From positions 216,150-280,149 of the forward strand of contig JAQGDQ010000311.1 of the NCBI GenBank assembly GCA_030141605.1: a stretch of DNA of 64,000 nucleotides, in the 5' to 3' direction. Each line of letters begins with the position of its first letter. Position 1 is the first letter of the stretch. This DNA is from Tubiluchus corallicola (lineage: Eukaryota > Priapulida > Priapulimorpha > Priapulimorphida > Tubiluchidae). Positions 43,101-57,100 of the stretch are shown piece by piece. Under the pieces are notes generated by a model. That model was not told where the DNA came from. It saw nothing but the letters and a program-made list of their open reading frames with translations, and did not search any database. The translations under genes and the position numbers were made by a program.

Positions 43101-46100
43101 ACCATGCGAACCCTGTACAGTAATGCAATATACGTACCCGTGTACCATTCCATTTTCTCTATAATTGACTTGTATGAACTTTCCAAAACGACTGGAATTA
43201 TTATTATGCGACGTCTTTGCATTTCCAAATGCCTAAAAAAATGAAAATTGAACAATGTTTAAAATCACACACTGTGCTGTGCATATGCAGCTGAGTAAAA
43301 GAAAACAATTTATGGCCATTAACTGTGGAAATGGTCACACAGGAGTGAGTAAATAGAAAGAATAGAAAAACAATTAAGACTGCAAAACACAACCATTACA
43401 AAATTCAGATAACAAAGAACTAATGATTACAGAATAGAATAAGAAGCAGAAGAAATAAATTTGAAAGATTATAGTCAGCTTGTACTGAGGAAATTTTTAT
43501 TTCATCAATTTAGTATTTTTTGCTAATTTCTGCATAGATTTGTGACACTTGTTAATACAGTTTTAAAGGAAAATATTTCTATATCACATTGCATAAATAT
43601 AGAACGTATTAGAATTAGAATCTGAAACTGTTATCTCTCCAAGTCAGCCAGGAAGTTGATCATAACATCAAATTCCTCGCCCCCTCACAAATACGCTATA
43701 TACATAATTTCGCCTTTAGCACTGGCAAGCTATTATTAGTCATATAAAAGACACATTCGGTTGCACGATAATTCGAATTGACCTAAAATATAATCCAAAC
43801 AGGTTGAGAACGAGGTACGCGACCCATCCGCTTCCCATACATACTCCCAGTTGAGTCAGGAAAAGTGAATTATAATTTATAATGAATGGTATGAATGATT
43901 TGAATAATTCATAAACCAATCAGCAAAACGCTTAACGTGCAGACATGAAACTCAAGATGCACACATGCAAAGCTAGGGTCAAAACAATGATTAGAGAGAC
44001 AAACGAGGGTTAGTTATATCTTAAAACAGCTTAAACATTGAAAAAATGCAATAACCAAAAGCTAAAAGACGTGGGCACCGAGGTGAGGGGGTTAACGTAC
44101 AAAAAATCAAGTTTAAGACGTAATCTAGGCTTCCAAAATGCTAAGCAAGCTCAAAGAACTACAGCTACATTGAGAGGCTAGAAGAAATGACTGAGCGGTC
44201 ACCCTGTCTTCCACTGTTGTTCGGCTGCGAAGATCAGCAGCGTCGTGTCTAGTTACCGAATAGATGGATGTCAATAGTTTCATACATGTCATAGTTGCTC
44301 TACCTGCTTACCTCATGGAAGGAGGGTGCGTACACTAGCTGCACCTCCAAACAGGGCTAAGACACATTTGCCAGTTCAGTGCCTCACCTTAAGAGAACAT
44401 CCTCGAAAAGCTGAGCCAGTTTCTTGTACAGCACAACTATTCACCATCAGCAGTAGAGTAAGTATCCACAAATTGACTCTGATACGCAGTGTGAGTGAAA
44501 CATCACAAGACATGATAAGTAAACAATTCTACTCTACATAACAACGCGCCGCTTTTAAACAGTATATCATTAGCAAACTCTGTACCTAGCCAACGTATGT
44601 TTTTACCCAAGCTTTAAATAATAAAACTAAGAGTAATTATTCATTAAAACTCTTTGCAAGGCGTACATGCAAGACACACTTTCATGAATTTTTCTCAAAT
44701 CGTGTTGTTTCAATATGGAACTCATCGCCTGTTTCTGTAAATGGTTCACCATTAGTTACTGCTGGAAATGTTCAGTTATTTCATGAAAGATTTGAACATG
44801 TTGATTTAACAAGGTTTCGAATAATTTAAATTCGATAGGCACATGTAAATAGCCTGGCTCTGTGTGTCCTCCTACACATCTTAATAAGTGCTAATTACGT
44901 AATATGGTAGTAGTTGTATTGTATTTTTATTTTTTAATGAATGGATGCGAATAACCTAAACTAAACTAAATAACACCACATTTAAAATCTGTTGTACAAC
45001 CGCACCCTATAATTAAAGTCAAGAGTTAGAGAAAACCAACACGTTAGCAACCCCGGCATTTACCGAATAGGATCTAGTCAATTTAGGCAAGGCAACATAG
45101 AGGACACAGATAAATTTTCAGGGTCCCGCTGCAGTTGAAAACAGCCACGTGTTCATTTTCAGCAGGCTTAACATTAACCACGCTATAGACCCGTAAATTT
45201 ACCACACCCGAAAGAGGATAAATTATAGGAGAAACCGACACCCAGTGTTTATTATTGAAGCTGTTGATAGGGATAAGCTGTGATAAACAAACTGTAAAAA
45301 ACTTCAACACCAGCGGCAGCATGTTTTCCTTCAACAAAATTCTCGTATCCGCGGACAGGACAGGACAGCTTTTACAATGTTCCAAGGCCAAATAAAAGTC
45401 ACTAAAACGTTGTGTAAATGAACAGTGGGGTTGAGTAATAGCTAAAGATCATCATTTAAGACAAAAATGATCGTTCAAGACAAAAAACACGTTTTCGTTG
45501 AGCAATAAAAACACGTTTATTTAGTAAACTTTAACAGAGCGGGTTCAAAAGCATCCCCTGCGGAAGACCGTTATTTATTATCTCTTGAACTAGCGACAAA
45601 AACTGCGGAGTTTAGGTAAACACCACACCTGCTGTAATAGGGTGCATTGAAAAATCAAAATTCACAGTACTAATTTTATTAAACCTAAAATATGATATAG
45701 TTAAATATGGTACATTAGAGTTCTTATTTGTAAAGTCCAACCCAATTAGAAGGCAACATTGGATGCCATGGCAAAAACTGTATTTCTATAGCATTACCAA
45801 AACAACTTCTCAAAAGCACAGATTCGAAATTTTCTTCCACTGCCATCTGTATTTGATTGCATCAATGTTGCATAAAAAACGAGTAAAGAGAGTCACGTAA
45901 ACTCGACTCGGTCCAGAAATTTAACTAATGATCATCCTGAAGTCTGAACAACACCAATCAAATTCCAAAGAACACTGAATTAATCGAAAACGTACACAAT
46001 TATTACAGGTTTTACACGTCAAATGTAGACACAGGAAAGTTCAAATGTGACTTATGTAAGTCAAATGTAGACATGGGAATTTCGAATGTGTTTTGGTAAC

Positions 46101-49100
46101 TCAAATGTGACTTAGGTAAGTCAAATGTAGATGCAATTAATGTTAAGAATGTAGTGGAATTGGTTCCCACTTCCCAGTGAACAGTGAATCACTAATTAGT
46201 TTTTCAAGTAATGCATTAGCACTGCATTAATGAATTAGTTTCTCTCAAGAAACACTGTTTATTTTAAGAATGTATTGTTTTCTCTAACAGTTCCAATGGT
46301 ATGTAATGTTTACAGAATATTAGTGAACCTATAACGTTGTTATTTTAACTTAAGAGCAATTGTTAAATTGAAATTAAAGAAGATTAAATTTAACATCCTT
46401 AAACTTTACCACCTATCCACATTTGAGATACCAATGTCACATTTGACTTACCAAAAACGCTTAAGATTTCTTGAAAACCATTGTTAACACATTTGAACTA
46501 CCTAAGTCTACATTTGAGTTACCAAGACACATTTGAGTTACCTAAATCTACATTTGAGTTAACGCAGGTCTACATTTGACATGTAAAACCTATAACACAG
46601 CAACAGACGTGAAATCTATTGTTACGCATATTAAACAGAATGGGAAAAATGGTTGAAAACACAACTTACGAGCGACTTCACATGCAGAAAAAGGTAAAAC
46701 ACCACACAAGATAAATTCCAAATGTTGGCCCACAGAACAATGAAAATACGTATCAGGCAACTACCTACTTTAACGATACAGTCAAACATAACACAACTTT
46801 CTATAAATCACGAGAATGATCTTGTTTTGCTGGACAAACGCGACTAATCGCGTAGGTCGCAAGTCCTCGTGTATTAAAAGTGAGTTATTAATCAAGCAAA
46901 CAGTCTAACGTAAGTTAAACAACAAATAAACTTTATTAGCCCACATTTGGTAAACAGTTAGTAACCAGGTAAAATGAGTTAATAGAGCAGTCAACAAATT
47001 CATCCGGTTAAACATAAATTAGATGAATCAGATGTTTTCCATGACGATAAGAAACTAAATTTCATGACCATATTGCTTAAGCCTGTTTTTGTGTAAAAAT
47101 CTGCACTTGACTCAAAGTAAAGTAATATACATTCACGATCACGTGTTTTAAACACTTTTTCTCTTTATCAGGAGTAAAAAAACCGCCTTAGCTTGATTGA
47201 TATATGAGCAAGTTTACGTAGTGCACAATCTTTGCACGTGTTTACATGCAGTACAATCATGTAATATGTAATAATCCACACACATCAAGTATCAAATCCA
47301 CGCAAGCCTTATTAATTGCAACAACTTACACATTTATCTGATAACATATATAAACCAACTTGAGACGTGTTTCTCTTATATTTGTTTAGTCGTGGTCTGT
47401 TTAAAAGTAGACATTTTGCAAAGTTCTCAAAGAACAGGTGTTTTCTTCATTCTGGATTACTTAATTATATAGCAAAATGTCATAATTTTAAAAATTAATA
47501 ATGTTTCCTAAATTAAACTGACAACATTAATGCACAGCAGTGTCTAAGAATCATTTTATCTATATTCGGTAAAGGATAGCAGACTAGGTGACTTTATAGT
47601 CTTTTCGCTATCCTTTCTCTAGTTTTTAGATCTATCTATTCTTCAAAAACTTATTAGTTTTTGTCTTATAACTTATCTGTTATTAATAATGTTTTATTGT
47701 AGTATTATAAAGAGATAAATAAATTAAAAATGAATTTAATTTAACGTGATAGAGAGAGAGTAAATGACTTGTATAAAATTCTAACTCTTTGGAACTTTTG
47801 ATCTGATTCCTCCCCCCCCCACCCCCACCCCCAAAGGTTTCTCCGTGGCACCTCTCATCCTCAAAAGATCACACAGTTGTTTCCTTTTAGAAGTGCGTTT
47901 GTAACGCACGTGTTTAGGCCTAATATATCCCTAAGTCGCGGGGGGACAAATCTCATTTTCATTTCAGAAGATTACCCCTCCAAGCCCACTACACCCACGT
48001 AGGTCCTAGACTCCTGATGTGAGCATTGGATACTAGGCTTGATAAGTGCCAAACTCTATAAAAAAAACCGAGGAACGTATCAGGGCAGTGGGACAAATTA
48101 AAAAAAAAATAGGACGGCTTCTTTATAGGTCATCCAGCAAAGTTCTTTTGTGTAGTATGTATGATAACCACTCAAAAACGAATAGAATATGATGGCTTTT
48201 CGCAACTTCCTTCTCCTCACATTTTAACGCAAAAATTCTAAAGGAATTCGACTGCGCCACAACTTTTACCCGGATTTCTCTGTTTTTGCAAAAGTGACTG
48301 CATTTTCGAATTTCAACATCTGCAAAACAGCTTGCTTTGAAATCTTAGGAGAAAATTGAAGAAGTTTAGTTAGTTAGTTAGTTGATGCGTTTCACACATG
48401 GATGCTTTCCAAAATTATCAGTGCGTTGAAACTCATTTATCCCGTCTCTTGGATTTTTTGCCGCATCAGCCGCAGTTTTTTTCAACTTCAATCAATTAGC
48501 TGGGTTTCAAGTCACAGTATGTTCCACGTCAATTACAAGACGGTTGGCCTAAAGCAGAAAGTACTTGAAATTTGCAACATTCTATTTGTCTATCTGTCCG
48601 GCTGTCCGTTTCTCTACATGTCTGCATATCTATCAACCTGTCTGTCCGAGTAGTGTGCTAATTTGAAGGCGAAATATTACACACAGAAAAGCTAAAGCGT
48701 GTCATAAGAGAAATGTCCTGTCCGTCCATCTAGCAAGCAGCTTGATTTTTCCCTTTATACGTTTCGCTGCCAATATACATGGTGGTATTTCTGGCCATGT
48801 TTTTGTTTACATCATCTGTGGCCTATCCGTCTGCCTGTGTGTATGTCTGTCCACATATATGAGCAACGCAGAAGTTTCAAATCGATGAATAAAACATAAA
48901 ACTGACCAGATATGTAAAAATATCATAAAAATCTTTGGCTGGCAATAAGACTTATGAGCATGACTATCCAATTACGATAAAGAATTTTAGTGTCAACCTA
49001 TCAAAAGTGTACTATATGATGACCAGCATTTACAATTCATCAAAGACATTTTCGCTATTATGTACAGTGAAAAAGTGTGACTACTACAGTGTTTCGTACT

Positions 49101-51065
49101 ATTACGCAATTTTGTATTCATGTTATGTGTACAAATGTACATGGTTAGTGAAGCAAACTTAGATCCGTGTATCAACAAGATGAGAGGAAACCCGAGGGTG
49201 AAGCCACAGACTTCCAATCTTGCAAGCCATGAATTCCAAGATGTGTCAGTTGTTAAGAAGCCCTGTTTATTTTCCGGTTACAAACTCCTTGGCCAGATAG
49301 CCAATTAGAAGAAAGCAAGCGCCAGGGAATGACCACTAGTATCTTCGGTTACAAGTCGAGTGAACGAAATAGAGCAGGCAGTGCAGTCAGTGTTGTTTAA
49401 TGTCAGAGGTACACCGCTAATGTCTTACACATGGTGCAAACTGGTCGAAAATAAACACGCAAAAATCTTGCATTGATTCCACAGCATTCTTCATTAGATG
49501 CATCTTCATGACAAGGGCTGTGTAAAAACACCTACAGTCGATTATCCAAGTAACCAGAAATTTCCGCGAACCACAACTCTGCAAACTATCTAAAAGCACA
49601 CACACAAACGGAAAGACAACTTTGTTTACTGATAAGGTTTAACGAAGTACGATCTTCTCTTTTTCTCTATCTTTGTCTATTATTTTATCTTAACTATTTA
49701 TCTATCTTTTATATTATCTCATATATGAGCTTCATTCACTACACCATTCCATTCTGTAGCACTAATGTTTTCTTTATCATACGATTCACTTCAAATTTTT
49801 AGATTATATTCATTACTTTTTTTCTTTCACAGTGTGGGACAATCTAACAAGCCCTGCTTTTTGATTGCCCGCAACACATTTACATTTGTATATATAGCAA
49901 ACCTAAACTATGGTATATCTAAACTAGTTATGTGCTCAGTAAACAAGTAAACCGTATACGAATTTACTAAGCAACCTACAACAGCGATAATTCTCTTGTT
50001 TATCTTTCAACCCCACATTATTTTGAGTCAAGTTAGTATATTTGTAATGATGCTGTACATAATGTTGTTTAGACACCATTATTAAAGGAAGTAGCGATAT
50101 CACTATCTTTGTTTACCATAGGTTGACTTACGTCTAAAGACAGTCCAAAATTTGCTTCCTATTATGTATCTTACTGTTTGTTATTCATTGAATTATTGAT
50201 AAATTTTTGTTTCTTTCAATGTATTAATTATGTAATTGTGTTGATGTGAAATAAATAAAATAAAAAAAATCAGATACAGTTGCAAAAAATAGAAAATTCG
50301 ACACTTATACAGTGTGTCTCACGCTATGATGTTTATAACTGGCACAATGGCAATTATTTAAAGACTGCAACCAGCATAGAACACCTGTGCTATTTTTGGA
50401 ATTGCATTAACTAAAACCAGTAAAAATATCGATAGTCGCCTTCTTGCAAAGTTTTAATAACGTGACTATTGCAGGCCAAAAAAAGTTTTTATTTACTAGG
50501 TCAGAAAAGTTTTTATTTACTAATCGATGCATTGCAGAAAAGCAGCATTGAAGACAAAATTACTTCCGGTGGAGTAACAAAAAAAGGTAGCATTTTGCTC
50601 TAAAAAGTGCTGATATGTACGAAAATGTGTGCACAAGAACTTAATTAAACAACAGGCGTCCAGTTCGAGGTTCATATTTTACAAGTTTGATGGCTAGGTG
50701 TGAATGCGTCAAACGCAAACGTTTACTCAAATTACGGTATTAATCTCTTCCTGTGCTGTTTTACTGAACTTTCTTGGGCCTTCAAACAAAGCGTGCAAAT
50801 TTACCCGTCAAATATTCGCTTTGCCCTCAAAACAAGTGATAATAATGGGGGTTGCTAGCAACGCAAACCTTTCGATTTTTGGCAGCTAACGCCACGAACT
50901 GTAGTTACTATACCAATTACGTAGTTCTAAACAGCAAAGGCGCTAATTTGCCCTGTAGTTATACTCAGTTTAGGGGAACTTCTGTAAAGTGCAGCTAACA
51001 ATAGGCCAGTGTACTAAACAGTCACACTGTACAAAAATTACCATAATGGTTAAGTAGCCGGTACA

Positions 51066-51110
<45 letters not shown>

Positions 51111-54100
51111 TACTACATAAATGTTTATTTTTTGTAATGATTCAATTAACGCAGCTGGATTAACAACAACTCACAGTTGTTCGAAAAACAATTTATGATG
51201 TACATGCATGTATTAAACGCATGAGACGCAGGCACAAGCCGTAGCATTTTGACCAGTAACTCTCAGCCTTGCGCTTCGATATTAAATACATTTAACCATT
51301 GCTTCTCCATACGTACAGTGACTAGCAACAGCACATATTACTACTTGGCATAAAAGAGATTAGTACTTCATTTTCGTCCAAGACAAAACAGCATAGCAAT
51401 CGGATACAGCCTATTCAATGTAATTACAGTTTTTAATACTGTGAATGTACTACAATACTGCCGTACTAGTGCAAGGTATTCAATGCTTACGGCGTACTGT
51501 ACAATGGATTTCTGGATTTAATGTGTTAGGTGACTTGCTGTTACGAAAAATTAAAGCCGTCATACCAGCTCATTGGGTTCAGACGTCTAGAATCAGTAAG
51601 AACACCCTCGTACCGAATACATTGCAAACAGCACAATACAAATTCGTCAAGATTCTTCAGAAACCTCACTAATAGCAGGCTGAAAAGTGTGCTAAACGTT
51701 ATTTATGCATGACAGAACGAACAACCACTGTTCCTGGATGGTTAAAGGAACGACCAACCTTCTCAGAAGTTAGGACTATTTTAATGTTCGCGATTTATTT
51801 AAAAGGATTTTGTAATAAGTGTCATAAGCGGTTCGTATAATTAGTAAAATAGCCTTGAAGTCGCGATCATTTCACGCTTGGGCGCTCCCATTTTGAACGT
51901 CCGTTCTTCCACCAATGACCAATGAAGTAAAGAACTGTCAATTTCCGTCAAAAGTATAACAACTTTTTTTAAAATTAGGTAGCTAATTTTGTGATATCTT
52001 TGCATGAACATTAGGTAAGCTGCAGAAATTAGAGTTAGTTTAAGCAGAGTGCTCTTGCGAAAAACCACGACGCGCTTACGAAAAGTCCACCAGTTACGTC
52101 ATAATTTTCGTGAATGGCGGCTACCACGGCGCTTAAAAATTTCTATTCAGCAGTAGAAAAAATTAACTTTACGCTTTGTAGCCAGATTTTTCGCAAATTT
52201 CTTTGTCATATTTTTCTAAGTTTAGGTGATAAGAATAGAATAAACCCAACATGCTAAGGACATGTTGTATATCCAACCCATAAATTTAATGATACGTAAA
52301 ACTACTTATAACGGTAGTCTATTACAGCAGTACTAATACTAGAAAGCTAATAGGTTAATCAATCAGTTCAAGTCAGTTCCTTTCCACTGAGTCACTCTGC
52401 ATGAATGCCCCCTAATTTCGACTAGTAATTGCCTGAAATGCTTTCTCATTATCTAATGACAGTGTTTATTGGTATAATTCTAGAACTCGACGCGTCTAAA
52501 ATCAGTTACAAATCGATTTCAACGGAAACTGGAACACCGCACACAGAACATGGAATTACTGACTTTAATCACGAGGTCCTGAAAGGAAACGTTGATGTTC
52601 AACACGGAGTGTTAGTGTTAGTTCATGTAAAGGACAGAGAGTCAAACAACAAAAATGATCTATTAAAGAAAAAATATAAATATTTTTTAATCTAGGAGCA
52701 GTGGCTCCTAACAGACCATACAATATTCGCAGATTTTTCATTTAAATTTCATCACGTTAAAGCAAAAGGTACCATTATGGAAAGGCTATGCAATATTAAC
52801 AATCACCTTCACACTTAAGTTACTTAAAGCAAAACCTAGGGTTATCAAGACATGGAACGTTCCTCACCACTATGAAGCACAATTTTCAAAAAATTGTTTA
52901 AGCTAAATGTTCTGTCCTAAGTATCCTGATTTACGGATCTGGAAAACGTTAATACAGTAGTTCCTAATCATATTCAAAACATGTGAAAAAAGGTTTATTT
53001 TTCTTCGAATAAGTTACAAAAATGAAGCACCCTGTGTATGCATACATCTCCACACGAATACAACTAGCAGGCATGTGAAAAAAGGTTTATTTTTCTTCGA
53101 ATAAGTTACAAAAATGAAGCACCCTGTGTATGCATACAGCTCCACACGAATACAACTGGCAGGCATGTGAAAAAAGGTTTATTTTTCTTCGAATAAGTTA
53201 CAAAAATGAAGCACCCTGTGTATGCATACAGCTCCACAGAATACAACTGGCAGGCATGTGAAAAAGGTTTATTTTTCTTCGAATAAGTTAAATGAAGCAC
53301 CCTGTGTATGCATACATCTCCACACGAATACAACTAGCAGGCATGTGAAAAAAGGTTTATTTTTCTTCGAATAAGTTACAAAAATGAAGCACCCTGTGTA
53401 TGCATACATCTCCACACGAATACAACTAGCAGGCATGTGAAAAACGGTTTATTTTTCTTCGAATAAGTTAAAAGATGCAGCACCCTGTGTATGCATACAT
53501 CTCCACATGGAAGACAACTAGCGGGCATGTTGTGTTGGTTTTCCCCTCCTCACTGCTGTTATTTACAAATAGCCAGGCGAGCAGACGTACACATTCCTTT
53601 GCAAAAATATTTGTATTAGGTAACGTTTTTCTATTTCTGTACTAACTATATATCATCCACAGTAAAAAGAGAAAGAGGCTCAGAGAGCTCTGCTATCAAG
53701 GAAAACGGTGACTTTTGAAATCTTCTTCACTTTCGGCAGCAGTTACAGAAAGCTGGCGTTAAGCACCAAGACTTAAGTTAGTCAAAATACAACAAACCTA
53801 GACCTAATTACTAAGCTAGCATACCACGTATAACAGTTACTGTAAATGCCACATGAACATTATGAAGAAATGTGCTACCGAAATGGGAAAAATGAAAATT
53901 TTTAGTCGTTATCAATTCGCGTACACAGTATGTGGTCTGTAGATAAAAACCTTTTCATAGTTCCAGGGATTGATGATGATCGTTAAAAGGTTAAAGGTTA
54001 AATGTACCAGACAACACATTTGTGTAACACTTGACAACGCCTCGCAGCCCATGCTACAGTAATAGTAACGGTTTTAACAGTTAACTAGAACCTTACCTAT

Positions 54101-57100
54101 TTCATTTTTTCTTGTTCCCAAGCAAGATTTTGCTAGTAAATCACTCTACACAGAGACTAATGCATAATTAAGTAAAGTACTCGTAAAACAATTGAAGTGC
54201 TGAACTAATGTTCTGCGTTACCCACATGCCACGTGACGAATGTAGTTAAGACGCGTTGCTGTGGTACAGTTAACCTTTGACCTGCAGTAACGCGTACAGT
54301 TAACCTTTGACCTGCAGTAACTACGCGTGCGCGCTACGAAACTAAATTAGTTAGCCAAATAACGTAGAAAACGTTTAAATATACATTCGAGTGAGAAAAT
54401 CCATGTTAGTTTTTCACAAGTTACAGAACGAACCTTAATACCTTAATACAGGGTCTGAGATGGCTATTTGAGCTGACATACAGAGGTACACTAAAATACA
54501 TGATACAGAAGTACACTGAAATAAATGGTACAGAGGTACACTGAAATAAATGCACAGGAATATTGCGAGAAATGTGCCATTATGGAAAGGCTATGCAATA
54601 TTAACCATCACCTTCTTCACACTTAAGTTACTTAAAGCAAAACCGGATGCACATCTTAAACTGTAGGTCAAAACAATGTACTCCTTAATTGAACGGACCA
54701 CACTATTTTTTCCAAAAATGACTTACGTGAAAGAATTTGTTAGCACACAAATACAATTTCACATTTTTTAGTTTCTGACGAACTACGCAAGTTTGTGACA
54801 GCTCAAGTGCAAGCACAGCGGTAAATTTTAATGTTGGGTGTTGTTTTGCCAAAAACAGGCGTACCCTCAGTTCAGTGTGTTAGTTTTGACGAATACCAGT
54901 TGAAGCTCAGAAGCACAGCGGTAAATTTAAATTAATTTTATCTTAAATGCAAGTTTTAGTACAACACGCTGAATATTTTATAGTAGCACTGTACTTCAAT
55001 TTTCGCTTTCGTAAACACGTGCAACACGCTCGCGAAATATTTTTACTGTTGAAGATTATGTTAGTTTGTGATGTCATCAATACTTGGGCTCCCCCGTCGT
55101 TAATTAAGTTTTTAATCTATTATTTAATTATCAGAAATGCTTTTGCAACATTAATTGTGTTAAAATGTATACGTTTTTTCGGATTTGAAAATGGGGTAGT
55201 ATATGAAAAATCATCCTGTCTTCCTTTTTAAAAGCAGACTCAACACTGAAGTGAAATAAAAAGTGAAGGCGCGATTCTTTCTGAAAGCAAAGATATGCTG
55301 CTGACTGATCAAGGCGGAACAAGTCTGGACAAGTTTAAAGTTTAAATTTGTTATCAAAGAGCCATATAAAAGCACACACACGTATCATTCAAATATACAT
55401 GTACATACAGATACGTACTTGTTTCCAATTGTAACATGTACAATTGGCACATGTATTGTAATAAAATAGCTAATTTAAGAAAAACTCTGTCAAAAAGTCT
55501 AGACAGAGTCTAGATGCCTAGAGCTACAACTAAGTCTGAATGAAAAATTTCACAAATTAATACTAACAGTTAAACAGTTTACACCTACTTTTACAACTTT
55601 TAGCTGTCTAATTTGAAAAATTATATTGAAAAATTCAAAGCTTGCTGCAACTGAAACTTATTTACCTTGATAAAAAAGCGTTTCCATGATATGTGCCACT
55701 AAAAGTAGCTGATAATTTGATAAGATAGCTTAATAATCTCATCCTTTAAAACATTTGCAGTTTGCATTACACTTTCATCAAATATTTTAGAACAAAAAAC
55801 TACACATGAATTTGTGAAATTGCAACACACATATCCGGGATTTTCAAAGAGCAAAAATACGAAGCCAATGAAGAGAACGAAGTGACACTCACCTCGAGAA
55901 CCGGTCCTGCACCAAGGATCGTTTGCTCCACCCCGCTAGCATGCCCGCCCTTCCGGGTAAGAGCTGTCAAGTGGTGCAAGAGAAAATTCGTACTCTCCGT
56001 TTTGCCAGACCCGCTCTCACCAGATATCACAATACACTGATTAACCTTTGTCCGTAGCATGGTATGGTACGCCGTGTCCGCAATGGCGAATATATGCGGC
56101 GGAAGTTCACCAAGTCGTCTGTTCTGGTACAATTGCACATACTTGGGATTGTAAATTGGGAAAAACTGAAAAGGGTTGACGGCTATCAATATGGAGCCCA
56201 CGTACGTATAAATATGACCACTATTAAAACGATCGCGTAAGTTATGCATCAACAAGTTTTCCGTGATTTCCGGCAAATTACACAGGTCGGCATTCTCCCG
56301 ATTGACGGGCTGATTTAGGAAAGCACTAATGACCTTATCCATGGAGCCGTGGTCGATGAAATCCAACCAGGAAATCTGAGTGGGAGACTCCTTCGGTTTT
56401 TCCCGGAACGACAGTCGGTGCTGTTGCGGATTCGGGTTGTTCTTGTCGGGCACTTCCTCTTTCGGCCAGAGAAGAAAGACGCTGGCGGGAATGTCCTCCT
56501 TCTGTAGCGAGCGAATCTTACAGTCTTGACCGGCGAATCCGACCACTTCGGCCAGTTCATAGCGGTCAATGTCTGTAAGATGTAGCAACCTTGCAATCTG
56601 AAACATACAATTTAATATGAATAAAGATTTCGACTAGCACTTTAAACTTGACCAATTCCAAAATTACAAGATTAAAATAACCGATGTTAGTGGTAAGAGT
56701 ATTTTCAAGCACATACGTATATTACTTTAGATTCTTCAAATCTTAGTTTCCAACAATCTTATCTATACATGATTTACAATAAACAAACAACATATGTATA
56801 TTACTTTAGATTCTTCAAATCCTAGTTTCCAACAATCTTATAAATACATAATTTACAATAAACAAACAACATATGTATATTACTTTAGATTCTTCAAATC
56901 CTAGTTTCCAACAATCTTATAAATACATGATTTACAATAAACAAACAACATATGTATATTACTTTAGATTCTTCAAATCCTAGTTTCCAACAATCTTATA
57001 AATACATAATTTACAATAAACAAACAACATATGTATATTACTTTAAATTCTTCAAATCCTAGTTTCCAACAATCTTATCTATACATGATTTACAATAAAC

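Noticed and set aside
48402-48653. 83-codon plus-strand frame and neighbouring short frames in intron 2
   Set aside because: Composition follows the AT-rich background and no motif is recognisable.
55800-55892. Continuation of the exon 2 frame past GAGPVLE
   Set aside because: It is intron read-through; GTGAGT follows and the conserved AFGNAK continues in exon 3.
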